The notes under the pieces were generated by a model, which ran no database searches, was not told where the DNA came from, and saw nothing but the letters and a program-made list of their open reading frames with translations. Below are positions 45,865 to 55,743 of a DNA stretch of 64,000 bases, one piece after another. The stretch is from NCBI GenBank assembly GCA_963854735.1, contig OY978099.1, forward strand, positions 682,001 through 746,000, in the 5' to 3' direction. The position numbers and the translations under genes are program-made. How positions within the stretch are numbered: the stretch's first letter is position 1; each line of letters opens with the position of its first letter. The stretch is from Marvania coccoides. Taxonomy: Eukaryota > Chlorophyta > Trebouxiophyceae > Chlorellales > Chlorellaceae.

Positions 45865-46075
45865 TCATTTGATTGATGTTATGTATAAAGAAGAAGGGAT
45901 ACATACAGCCAAATGAATTCGTTGGTGTAGAAATGCGCGGAGTTCAAAAGAAACTTAAAAAAGAAGGGAGAAACGGGAGAGAGGCGGTCAGCGCCCTTGG
46001 TCGTTTTGTCAAGCGTGTCATTCGAAGGGCAGGGACTCTGGTCATTAAAGAAAGAAATGAAAATCTCCAAGCGCT

Positions 46076-46986
46076 TTACGTGCAGCAGTTGCTCTTCTGC
46101 GTGGCTGGTCGGCGCGCGGAGGGGCCCACCCGCAGGGCTGCCGGCGCGCCGCCGCTCTCCGCTGGAGAGTCTTTCAGCCGCCCAATCACGTCTCTGGCCA
46201 TCCCCAAGAACACCTCCTCCACGTGCGCACCGCTTTTGGCCGAGGTCTCGAAGAAAGGGATGCGGTACTCGTCCGCCAGTGCCTTTCCCCTGCTGAAGGC
46301 CACCGCCCTTTTGTTTGTGTCCAAATCGGACTTGTTGCCCACCAGCACGCGCACCACGTTGTCCGAGGCGTGCTGCTCGATATTCTTCATCCAATTGCGG
46401 ATGTTGGCGAAGGAGCCCTCGTCGGAGACGTCGTACACCAGCAGAATGCCCATCGCGCCGCGGTAGTATGCTGCCGGGAGGAAATAAACAATAATTAAAG
46501 GGTTAACAGAGGGAAATTGTGGCGGAAAGGTGGAGGAGAGGGAGGAGGATTTGTGACGCACCACTGGTGATGGTTCTGAAGCGTTCCTGGCCTGCTGTGT
46601 CCCAAATTTGGAGCTTGACCCACTTGCCGTCGATGGGCACTTTTTTAATCTTGAAGTCGATGCTGCAAGATTGTAAGGGGGCAAAGAAGTGTGTATAAAT
46701 ACTGATGGAAGATACATGGCGTGCTAAGAGGGTACACGAGGCCCTGACTGGCTCACCCTATTGTGGTTATGAAACTCGATGTGAAGGAGTCCTCAGCGAA
46801 CCGCAGCAGCAAACAGCTCTTTCCCACGCCTGCAAGAAGAGTTTAAATGGTCATTAAACGCGTTAGGAGGGGGACAAGCCCTGCACACGGCGAGCTGGGA
46901 ACACAAACAGTTGCCTAAAAAGACGCACCGCTGTCCCCAATGAGCAGGAGCTTGATGAGGTAATCATAATCTTGTCGCTTGCTCAT
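46076..46986 (-). CDS. RAB8: Rab8/RabE small GTPase
   Basis: Four exons, 46929-46986, 46757-46829, 46562-46662 and 46076-46470, giving 208 residues, the normal length. All nucleotide-binding motifs are intact: GDSGVGKSC (P-loop, split by intron 1), TTIGIDFK (switch I), WDTAGQERF (switch II), NKSDL and ETSAKSG. The start [20 protein letters not shown] and the [20 protein letters not shown] block are typical of the Rab8/RabE/Ypt group. The C-terminus ends SNCCT with two cysteines for geranylgeranylation. The family drives Golgi-to-plasma-membrane traffic and, in ciliated cells, ciliary membrane delivery. The intron inside the P-loop glycine is phase 1. Confidence 0.95.
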
Positions 46987-47394
46987 TTTTTTGCAAAGAT
47001 GTGTTGTTTTCCTCAGTCTTCGGCTTTTTGATCAGAAAAAATGTGGTGGTCACAGTCAATCGGCTGAACGTGTGAGCTGCTGCCTGCGCTTGCTGCGTTG
47101 CCCAGTTATTTTTTTTTAATTAAAGAAATTAATTGTCGCACAAGCAACCGTGTTTCAAACTGAAATTCTCGCAAGGCGCAATTTTTTTTCTCTACGAGAT
47201 TTTCCTATTTTTTTCGAGACGCAGCCTTGATTTGATTACTACTGAACTCCAAGCCCAAACCTCATATCGATACTTTTATTTGGAAAATTCAACTTCTTCG
47301 ACACCGAACTACTCTCCGGACCCTCTGATTTCTTAGGGTTCAGGTCGTGTTTCGGATCATCTTATTTTTTGCAAACCCGCTTTCGAGCTGCAGC
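46987..47394. promoter_or_regulatory. Divergent intergenic region between Rab8 and the transhydrogenase
   Basis: This 408-base AT-rich gap lies between two divergent start codons and holds both promoters and 5' untranslated regions. No gene or repeat is visible. Confidence 0.4.
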
Positions 47395-50300
47395 ATGAAC
47401 GCCGGCAGCCTGTTGGCAGCCACCAGGTATACTGGGCTGAGGCCTAGTATGCCTCGCCTGGCCTGGAAGGCGCTCACCTCCCACCCTTCGGCTCCTGCAC
47501 ATTCGCATTTCCAGCGTGGCCTTCGGGTGCTGGCCTTCAAAGACGCTACCACCACTCCCGCCAAATCCACCGACATCAAGCACGCCGCCCCCTTTGGATC
47601 GGCTGCCGCCGGGGCCCTGAAAACTCCCATCCCCTACGCTGAGCTAACAATCGGCAAGTTGTCACATCCACATCTTGCACCCTACAAATATCGCTGCCGA
47701 CCCTAAATTCTTCTCGTTCTTGTTCTCACCCCCATTTCCACCTCTCCCCACTCCGCAGGCGTGCCCAAGGAGACCTTTAACGGCGAGTGCCGCGTGGCGC
47801 TCACTCCTGCCGGTGTTGAGGCCCTGCGAAAGGCTGGGTTCAAGGGCGTGGTCGTCGAGTCTGGCGCCGGAGCCGCCTCCAACTTCTCTGACTCCGACTA
47901 CGTGGCTGCTGGCGCTACCATCGGCTCCACCAAGGACGCCTTCCAGGCTGACATTGTGCTGAAGGTCCGCCCACCCTCCGCTGAGAAGGAGGTGAGCCTG
48001 TTCAAGGACGGAGGCCGCCTGGTCTCCTTCCTCTACCCCGCCCAGAACAAGGAGCTGGTGGAGGAGCTGCAGAAGAAGAACATGACCGTGCTCGGTGAGA
48101 ACTCTATACTTTTTGTGTGCTGCTTTCTTCCACACTCTCCAGTCTGTGAAAAATATCAAGACTGCATCACTTAAATCGACCCTCCTCCCAATTAAAACGC
48201 TTGACCTATTGAATTTCCTCATCCACAGGCATGGACTGCATCCCCCGCACGCTCTCTCGTGCCCAGACTTTTGACGCCCTCTCCTCCATGGCCAACATCG
48301 CCGGCTACCGCGCCGTCGTCGAGGCCGCCAGCCACTTCCAGCGCTTCACCACCGGCCAGATCACCGCCGCCGGCCGCATCCCGCCCGCCAAGGTCCTTGT
48401 TATCGGCGGCGGAGTCGCTGGCCTGGCCGCCATCGGCGCCGCCAAGAACATGGGCGCCATCGTGCGCGTGTTCGACACCCGCGCCGCCGTCGCGGAGCAG
48501 GCCAAGTCCCTGGGCGCCGAGTTCCTCACCGTGGAAATGGAAGAAAGCGGGGAGGGGCAGGGCGGGTACGCCAAAGAGATGTCGCCCGAGTTCATCGCCG
48601 CCGAGATGAAGCTGTTTGCCGAGCAGGCCAAGGACGTCGACATCATCATCACCACCGCGCTCATCCCCGGCAAGCGGGCGCCGGTGCTGATCACCAAGGA
48701 CATGGTGGAAAGCATGAAACCGGGGTCGGTCACCGTGGACTTAGCCGCGGAGATGGGAGGCAACATAGAGACCACTGAGCCGGGTAACGTGGTGCGCCAC
48801 GGCGGCGTGACGTGTATTGGGTACACAGACCTGCCGTCCCGCCTCTCGTCCCAGGCATCCACGCTGTACTCCAACAACATCTCAAAGTTCCTCCTGTCGG
48901 CGGGACCGTTTACCGGCCACAAGGGCGAGTTTTTGATCGACGACGCCGACCAGGCGGTGCGCGGATCGCTGGTGCTGGACGGAGGAGAGCTGCGGTGGCC
49001 GGCGCCCCCGCTTCCCGTGAGTTGCTCGCAGTCCCCCCCCCTCTTTTTTTGTCGATAAATTTAGTTTTAATGATACATTATACAACCTCTTTATTTCACT
49101 TTCACTTGCCTTCCCCCATCAAAATTTGGCTAAATTATGTTCAATTAATAAATAAACTGAAATCTGACGGGTCCCCCCCTCACCTTTTCTTGCTCAGCCC
49201 CCGCCCGCGCCGCCTGCCAAGGTCGAGGCCGTGGCCGCTAAGGAGCCCACCCCCGAGGAGATCTACGCCGAGACCCTCTCCAGCGCCGCCTCCACCGCGG
49301 TGGGCCTCACCGCCATTGCCGCCCTGGGTGCCGCCTCCCCTGGCACAGCCTTCTCCTCCATGCTCACCAAGTTCGGCCTGGCCTCCATCTGCGGGTACCA
49401 GACCGTTTGGGGCGTCACCCCCGCGCTGCATTCGCCCCTCATGTCCGTGACTAACGCCATCTCAGGTCTCACCGCCGTTGGCGGGATGGTGCTGGCCGGC
49501 GGAGGCCTCCTCCCCTCCACCCCCGCGCAAATTTTGGCGGGCACCGCTGTGGCGGCGTCTGCCGTCAACATTGGCGGCGGGTTCACCATCACGCAGCGCA
49601 TGCTGGACATGTTCCGGCGCCCCACCGACCCCCCGGAGTATAACAACCTCTTTGCGATCCCGGCGGGGGCGCTGATTTCCACGTACGCCGTGGGGCACTT
49701 CATGGGGTACCCCGAGATGGAGAACACCGCCTACCTGGCCGCCTCGGGGCTGTGCATTGCCGCCATTGCGTGCCTGGCGCAGCAGAAGACCGCCCGCCTC
49801 GGTAACTCCCTGGGCCTCATCGGCGTGGGCACCGGCATCGCCGCTACCTTGGGTAGCTTGCATACGGACCCCGCCACGCTGGCGCAGGTGCTGGGCTCCC
49901 TGGGGCTTGGCGCTGGCGTCGGAGCAGTGGTTGCCAAGAGAATGGCGATCACTGACCTGCCGCAGATGGTGGCTGGCTTCCACTCCCTGGTGGGTCTGGC
50001 GGCGTGCACCTCCGCCATTGCGTCCTACATGGCTGGCGGCGAGATGGACGGCGTGCACATGACCTCCACCTTCCTGGCGACGTTCATCGGCGCCATCACG
50101 CTGACTGGCTCTGGCGTGGCCTTTGGCAAGCTGCACGGCGTGCTGCCGTCCGCGCCCCTGGCCCTCCCGGGCAAGAACGTCATCAACATGGCGCTGCTGG
50201 CGGGCAACGTTGCCGCCGGCGCTGCGTTTTTCACCACCGGCGACCCCCAGACCGGGCTCGCCGCCCTGGCGGCCACCACCGGGCTGGCTGGCGTGCTGGG

Positions 50301-51414
50301 CGCGCACCTCACCGCCTCCATTGGCGGCGCCGACATGCCGGTGGTCATCACGCTGCTCAACTCTTACTCTGGCTACGCGCTGGCGGCAGAGGGCTTCATG
50401 CTGCAGAACGACCTGCTGACGACCGTGGGCGCGCTCATCGGCTCCTCTGGCGCCATCCTGTCCTTTATCATGTGCAAGGCCATGAATCGCTCCCTCCCCA
50501 ACGTCATTTTCGGGGGCTACGGCACCAAGGCCAAGGTGGCGGGTGACGACGCCGAAGTCGACATGGGCTCCCACAAAGAAATCGACGTGCCAGGCACCGC
50601 GGAGGCGCTGGTGCAGGCCAAGAACGTGCTGATCGTGCCTGGGTACGGCCTGGCCGTGGCCAACGCCCAGTACGCGATGTCTGAGCTGGTGAAGTCGCTC
50701 AAGTCCAAGGGCGTCAACGTCAAGTTCGGCATCCACCCCGTGGCCGGGCGCATGCCCGGGCAGCTCAACGTGCTGCTTGCCGAGGCTGGAGTGGTAAGAA
50801 TAACAACAAGGACACCACTTTACTCACCTGATTTGCCCTGTTTTTTTTTACCAAAATTTGATGCTCTTAAAGAAAAAATGAATTTGCCCCCCCCCCCCCC
50901 TTTCTTTTTTCCCCCAGCCCTACGACCAAGTGGAGGAGATGGACGAGGTCAACCCCGACATGGAGCACTTTGACGTGGTGCTGGTGGTGGGCGCCAACGA
51001 CACCATCAACTCCGCTGCAGTGGACGACCCCAACTCGGTCATCGCAGGCATGCCCGTCATCGAGGTGTGGCGCTCCAAGCAGGTGAGGCAGATAATCAAA
51101 TGATTCCACCACAATTTTATCGCCAGCGAGGCAATGCTATAATAAGTAGAGAATCGTGTTTTGATAACCGATCGAAAGTTCGTATTTTTCACTGGTAATA
51201 ATATTGTGAAAGTAACACGCATATACTAACTTGGATTCTTCTCTTTTCCGTTCCTCCCCCTGTTCAGGTCATTATTAACAAGCGCTCCATGGGTGCTGGC
51301 TACGCCGGTGCACAGAACCCTGTGTTCTACAAGACCAACACCGATATGCTGCTGGGCGACGCCAAGACCATTACCGAGGCGCTCAAGACCAAGGTGGCGG
51401 AACTGACCTCCTAG
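47395..51414 (+). CDS. NNT: Proton-translocating NAD(P) transhydrogenase, single chain
   Basis: Six exons (47395-47653, 47759-48094, 48229-49016, 49198-50793, 50918-51082, 51268-51414) give 1096 residues; human NNT is 1086. Residues 1-60 are a presequence (basic, Ser/Ala-rich). Domain I follows ([60 protein letters not shown]). Domain II has many membrane spans (about 490-870). Domain III, which binds NADP(H), starts near 915 ([70 protein letters not shown]). The I-II-III order equals that of mitochondrial NNT. It uses the proton gradient to reduce NADP+ with NADH. Strong C-ending codon preference suggests high expression. The first intron has a GC donor (ATCG|GCAAGT). Mitochondrial location is likely; plastid is not excluded. 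Confidence 0.96.
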
Positions 51415-52256
51415 TCTATGTCCCAATTCCCCCCCTTTTCCAGTTTTCTCTTATAACGTATGCTTCTTTTTCCTGCTCCCCCCTTGTGTTTTTCCCGCTG
51501 CGGAAGAACGTTTCTGCATTGAAAACATGTCCCCGTATAAACCGTGCTTTGATGAGATATATAAATGCTGTCCAACAGGCAAACAAACGATGTTGATTTG
51601 CCGCCCCGTATTTTTGTTTAATTCGAATTTAGCTTGACACAGAGACAATGAACGTGGGAAGAGGGCGCTAATCAAATGGAAACGGGTCAGAGTTAGATCA
51701 ATTAATATGTGCTCTCGTTTCCTACGTTGCTGCTGCTTCGGCGGGAAAAAAACACGGAAAATTCGGGAGCAGAGCCTGGTGGAGAAGATACTCCTTGACG
51801 AACATTGAGATTGTGAAAACATTCAAAATTAGTAACTGGGCGTGTGAAAGCTTCAAAATTGCCCTAGCAAGAGCAGGAATGCCTCAAGTCAACGTTTTCG
51901 AGCACCAGCGTTGGGTGGAGAAGAATACCGCCCGAGATATTTTGTGGCTCCCCTGGACTAGCTGCTCTGGAGCCCAGTGCCGCTGTTGAGAAAGGAGCCC
52001 AGTTGCCGCTGCTAAGACAGCTGCAGCTCTCTTCTTGACGCAGTGCTTCCATCCATGCACTTTCTAGATTTGGCTGAAACGCGGAGAATTAGGCAACTGT
52101 CTGCTATTACAATTGGTCGAATAGTTTCATTCTGGAAAGCACTGGAGCGCTGCTCTCTTGAAGAACAGCGTTGGAGAAATATATTCGTTGGCGATGGAAA
52201 TTGGAGCAACAAATCCGACACGCTCTGCGAAGTTCTGGAGAGATTTTTCGAATCAA
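51415..52256. other. Intergenic region between the transhydrogenase and Msp1
   Basis: This 842-base gap holds the 3' flank of the transhydrogenase and the Msp1 promoter. A tandem duplication of a roughly 25-base unit beginning GGAGCCCAGT lies at about 51969-52017. A plus-strand frame at 52043-52297 runs into the Msp1 first exon in another frame; it has no domain I can defend. Confidence 0.45.
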
Positions 52257-54317
52257 ATGGCGGCGGCCACTTCCAACAACAGGAGCCATATAATTGAGGT
52301 AAGGCCGTCGTCTGTAACTGCCCAATTTTAAACATTCGATCGTCGTGTTCCGCTCGGCTGCGCCCTCGCTGGCACGCATACACCCACATCTTAACTAGCT
52401 GACGCACAATTCTCACAATTGTCGCCCCGCAGTTTGTGTATATGGGCTTCAGTTTGTTAGGCTCTTTTCTCATCCTCCGGTGGGCTCTTAATAAGCTGGA
52501 TCCCAACAAGGCAGCCAAAGAAAAGGTGAGAAGACAGCTGAAAATCGCGTCAATCAACAGGGGAGGCGTGGCCGTGCCTCGATCCATCTTGTATCATTCT
52601 GAAGTCGGCTTTGTTCTCAACGCCTTCCACACCTCTCTCTCCCCCTCTTCTGTGTTTCACTCAGGCCAAAGACCGCAGGAAGCAGCTGGCCAAGTTCATC
52701 GGCAAGCAGGTTGACTTGGACCAGTACGAAGAGGTAATAGCAGAACTGCCACAAAGCTCTCCATTTTCATTTTCATTTTACATCTCCCCTCAATGCATGC
52801 TACTTTTCCTCCATTTGTTTTCACCCCCTTTCTTATCTCCATCTCTTCCTACTTCTCAACAGGTCATCGCCCAGGAGGTCATCAACCCCCGAGGCCTTGA
52901 CATTAGTCTCACCGACGTTGGAGGTCTAGACGACATCATTGACGACCTGCGCCGCAACATCATCACCCCCATGCGCCATCCCGAGCGCTTCCGCACCTCC
53001 CTGTTGCGCCAGAAGCGTGGCGTGCTGCTGTACGGCCCCCCCGGCACCGGCAAAACGATGTTGGCCAAAGCGCTGGCCAAAGAGTGCGGGGCCAGCTTCA
53101 TCAACCTCAAGGCCTCCACGGTGCTGTCCAAGTGGTACGGCGACACCAACAAGCTGGTGCGCGCGGTGTGGAGCCTGGCGAAGAAGGTGCAGCCGGCGAT
53201 TCTTTTCATTGACGAGGTTGACAGCCTACTGGGTAGCAGGCGCAACACGGAGCACGAGGCCACCACCGCGCTGAAGGTGCCATTTGTTTTTCATGCTCCT
53301 TCCCTTCCACTCAGCATTAGGAAATCAGCTGTTATCCATGTTATGCTGCAAGCGTGTCTATTTTTATCAATATACTCTTTCCCCCTTTTTTGACTTTATT
53401 TTCCTCGCCCTTGCCCTGCAGACCGAGTTCATGCAGCTGTGGGAGGGCTTCGAGTCCCGCGCCGACACCCAGATCGTGGTTTTGGGCGCCACCAACAAGC
53501 GCGACGCGTTGGACGATGCCGTGCTGCGCCGCTTCTCGCTGCAGTACGAAGTGAAGCTGCCCGGCACGGAACAGCGCGAGGCCATCCTGAGGCTTCTGCT
53601 GCAGCGCCACATCCAGGACATGGACTGCGGCAGCAGCGGCAGCGGCGATGGCGAAATCGATGTTTGCAGCGCGGAGGAGTTCGTGGAAATGCGGCTGCTG
53701 GCGGAGATTGTGGGGTGCAAGAAGGACGGCATGGGTGCGGTCGAGGCTGAGGACCCGAGGGTGAAGCCGTTGCGAGACATTGCCTTGCGCACAGAAGGTT
53801 TCTCTGGGAGCGACCTGAGCGAGCTGTGCTCGCAGGCGGCGGCCATCCCGGTGCATGAGTTCATTGCGGCGTTGGAGCGCTGGATGGAAAGGTGAGCAGG
53901 TGGTGGTATTTATTAGACACAGAAGAAATATAAAACCTGGGCGGCCCCTCAAGAAATTTGTATCAGTGTGAAGAAGATTTTTTTATTTGAGGGCGCAAGT
54001 TGGCTTCCGTTTATGAATTCTCCAAATCAATACTGCTTGGCTTTCTAATTCGTTATACCGCCCATTTCTCTCCCGCATGCAGTCCCTCTGGCACGCCTCA
54101 GCCAACGATGGAGCCGCTCTCCAAGCACCACTTCGAGCAGGTACTCATGCACATGGTGCCCCCCTCGCGGCTGGCCCAAGCGGCGCAGCAGCGGCGGCGG
54201 GGCAGTGCCGGCGATGCCGATATTGACTCTGGGGACATTGAACAAGTGGCGTTCACTCTGATCGCAGCGGCGCGGCGCGGAATGCGGGCGAACGTGAACG
54301 AACACCCCATCAGCTAG
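52257..54317 (+). CDS. MSP1: Msp1/ATAD1 AAA ATPase, tail-anchored protein extractor
   Basis: Six exons (52257-52298, 52433-52525, 52665-52733, 52863-53276, 53422-53891, 54083-54317) give 440 residues. A single membrane anchor (about 15-33, FVYMGFSLLGSFLILRW) precedes a linker and the AAA core: DVGGLDDII, Walker A GPPGTGKT (about 126), the pore loop STVLSKWYGDTNK, Walker B AILFIDEVDS and the sensor GATNKRDALDDAVLRRF. The family sits in the outer mitochondrial and peroxisomal membranes and pulls out mislocalised tail-anchored proteins. After ILRLLLQRHI there is an insertion of about 45 residues (DCGSSGSGDGE to EDPRVKPLRD) before the conserved LRTEGFSGSDLSELC, not present in yeast or human proteins as I know them. 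The C-terminus is about 40 residues longer than usual. Confidence 0.93.
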
Positions 54318-54846
54318 AGGTGTTTTTTCTTTTTGCAAGCGTTTTTTTTTTAATCACTGGCAGTTCCTTCTTTTTCTTCTTCTTTTTCTTCTTCTACTTC
54401 TCTAGTAATAGGTAAATTTAATGATCCCCAACTGTGTCAAATCTTCTCAACCCCTAATGCGTCTCAAAAATTGATCCCATGCAATGTAACGCAGCGTTCC
54501 TCGGAGTATTAGTGGGCATATGAAGAAATGTAACGCAGCGTTGAATTTTTTAGTTTAGTTAGAAAAGGGCGGTGGGAACCCTTTCTTGGTCTCCCTTCGA
54601 GTTGCAGAATGGGCTGGTCATATAGGTTCAGCACACATCGTGTTTATAGCCTGAGAAAGATGCATTATTCCATGGCTGAGGTGATGCACTCACTGCTCAC
54701 CTCAACTCCCAGTGAAAAACCAGCCATCCACACTTTACTTACTATAATAATTCAACAATTTGCTTTTTCTTCAACCTTTTGTTGTAGCTAAACCATCTTC
54801 AAACAAGCAATCGGTTCGTGACTTTCACTTCGAAATCTCTCGAAAA
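54318..54846. other. Intergenic region with a short insertion element
   Basis: This 529-base gap lies between Msp1 and the CDGSH gene, both on the plus strand. It contains a TTCTTC-rich pyrimidine tract at about 54367-54405 and copy D of the short insertion with its perfect 16-base flanking repeats. It should hold the CDGSH promoter. Confidence 0.5.
54483..54542 (+). repeat. Short insertion unit, copy D, with perfect 16-base direct repeats
   Basis: A 28-base unit (54499-54526) beginning CCTCGG and ending GGGCATATGA plus AGA is bounded by identical AATGTAACGCAGCGTT at 54483-54498 and 54527-54542. This is the clearest target-site duplication in the family. Confidence 0.75.
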
Positions 54847-55202
54847 ATGTTTGCCACCCGCGCCTTTGCCCCTGCGAAATGCGTCATGCCCGCTGCCCGC
54901 CGCTCTGTGTCTGTGCGCGCTGAGAACACCCCCCAGATCAACCCGTCTGTCCGCAAGGACGAGCCTAAGGTAAGTTTTATTGGGGGTGCTGCCAAAACCT
55001 CCTAGGCTCACACTATTAATTAATTTCCTCGCTCGCACTGCAGGTGGTGGACTTTGTCAACGTCGCTGATATCGAGAAGCAAGCTGTGTACTGCCGTTGC
55101 TGGCGTTCGGGCACTTTCCCGCTGTGTGACGGCACACACGCCAAGTACAACAAAGAGACTGGCGATAACTTGGGCCCTCTCATCATCAAAGCTGCACCAT
55201 AA
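54847..55202 (+). CDS. CDGSH iron-sulfur (NEET) protein, probably plastid-targeted
   Basis: Two exons, 54847-54969 and 55044-55202, giving 93 residues. The first 28 residues ([20 protein letters not shown]...) look like a transit peptide. The mature part has the full 2Fe-2S motif [20 protein letters not shown], with three Cys and one His as ligands, followed by [10 protein letters not shown]. Plant NEET proteins are small dimers in plastids and mitochondria that hold labile clusters and affect iron and reactive-oxygen balance. Length and lack of a membrane span match the plant type rather than animal mitoNEET. Confidence 0.93.
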
Positions 55203-55743
55203 AGGAACGCGCTTGTTTAATAAGCCGGGAGGGAAGAATGAGCCCCCCCCCCCCTCCCACCGAGCTGACGCATATGGAGCCTGATTGCAGCCTTAATAAT
55301 GTATTTTCCTGCATTGCATTGCCCTCCCTAACTGGTTTCTCTGTAGTCATTATTCAGTTTTAATAGGAAACACCAACGAGGTCAGCACTATGGGAAGGAA
55401 AAAAGCAAAGAAAAACGAGCATTGGAAAAAGGGCTATACTAAAAGAACAGATCCTTCTAAATTGAAAAAAAATAACGAAATGTTTTTTTCGGTTTATACC
55501 CTCACATCTTTCTCGCTCATTCGCATGCATCTCAATGTGCCTTCCTGCATTGTTCTAACTTTTTTTTGGCGCCCTGACAGCGCCTACTCCAAAATTGGCG
55601 CTCCTTTTCCTCCCGCTGCCTATTTAACGATTACTCCAAAAGAAATAAAGAAATAAAACCTAGCCGCCCTCAGGACGCTATTTCAGCGCGCCTCTCCTCC
55701 TTCCTCTTGTCGTATTGAACTACAGCCGCTAACCACAAAAAAA
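55203..55743. other. Convergent intergenic region
   Basis: This 541-base gap lies between the stop codons of the CDGSH and SnRK2 genes. An 88-codon plus-strand frame at 55390-55656 starts MGRKKAKKNEHWKKGYTK and ends LTITPKEIKK. It could be a small basic nuclear-type protein, possibly with an intron, but it has no domain I recognise, so I leave it uncalled. A run of ten cytosines is at about 55245. Confidence 0.4.

Noticed and set aside
49462..50736. A 424-codon open frame antisense to the transhydrogenase
   Set aside because: It is a shadow of exon 4: the strong GC-ending codon bias removes stops from the opposite strand. The sense protein is a complete, conserved enzyme.
52043..52297. An 84-codon frame with faint F-box-like wording
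   Set aside because: It overlaps the first exon and start of Msp1 in another frame, and the resemblance is too weak to defend.
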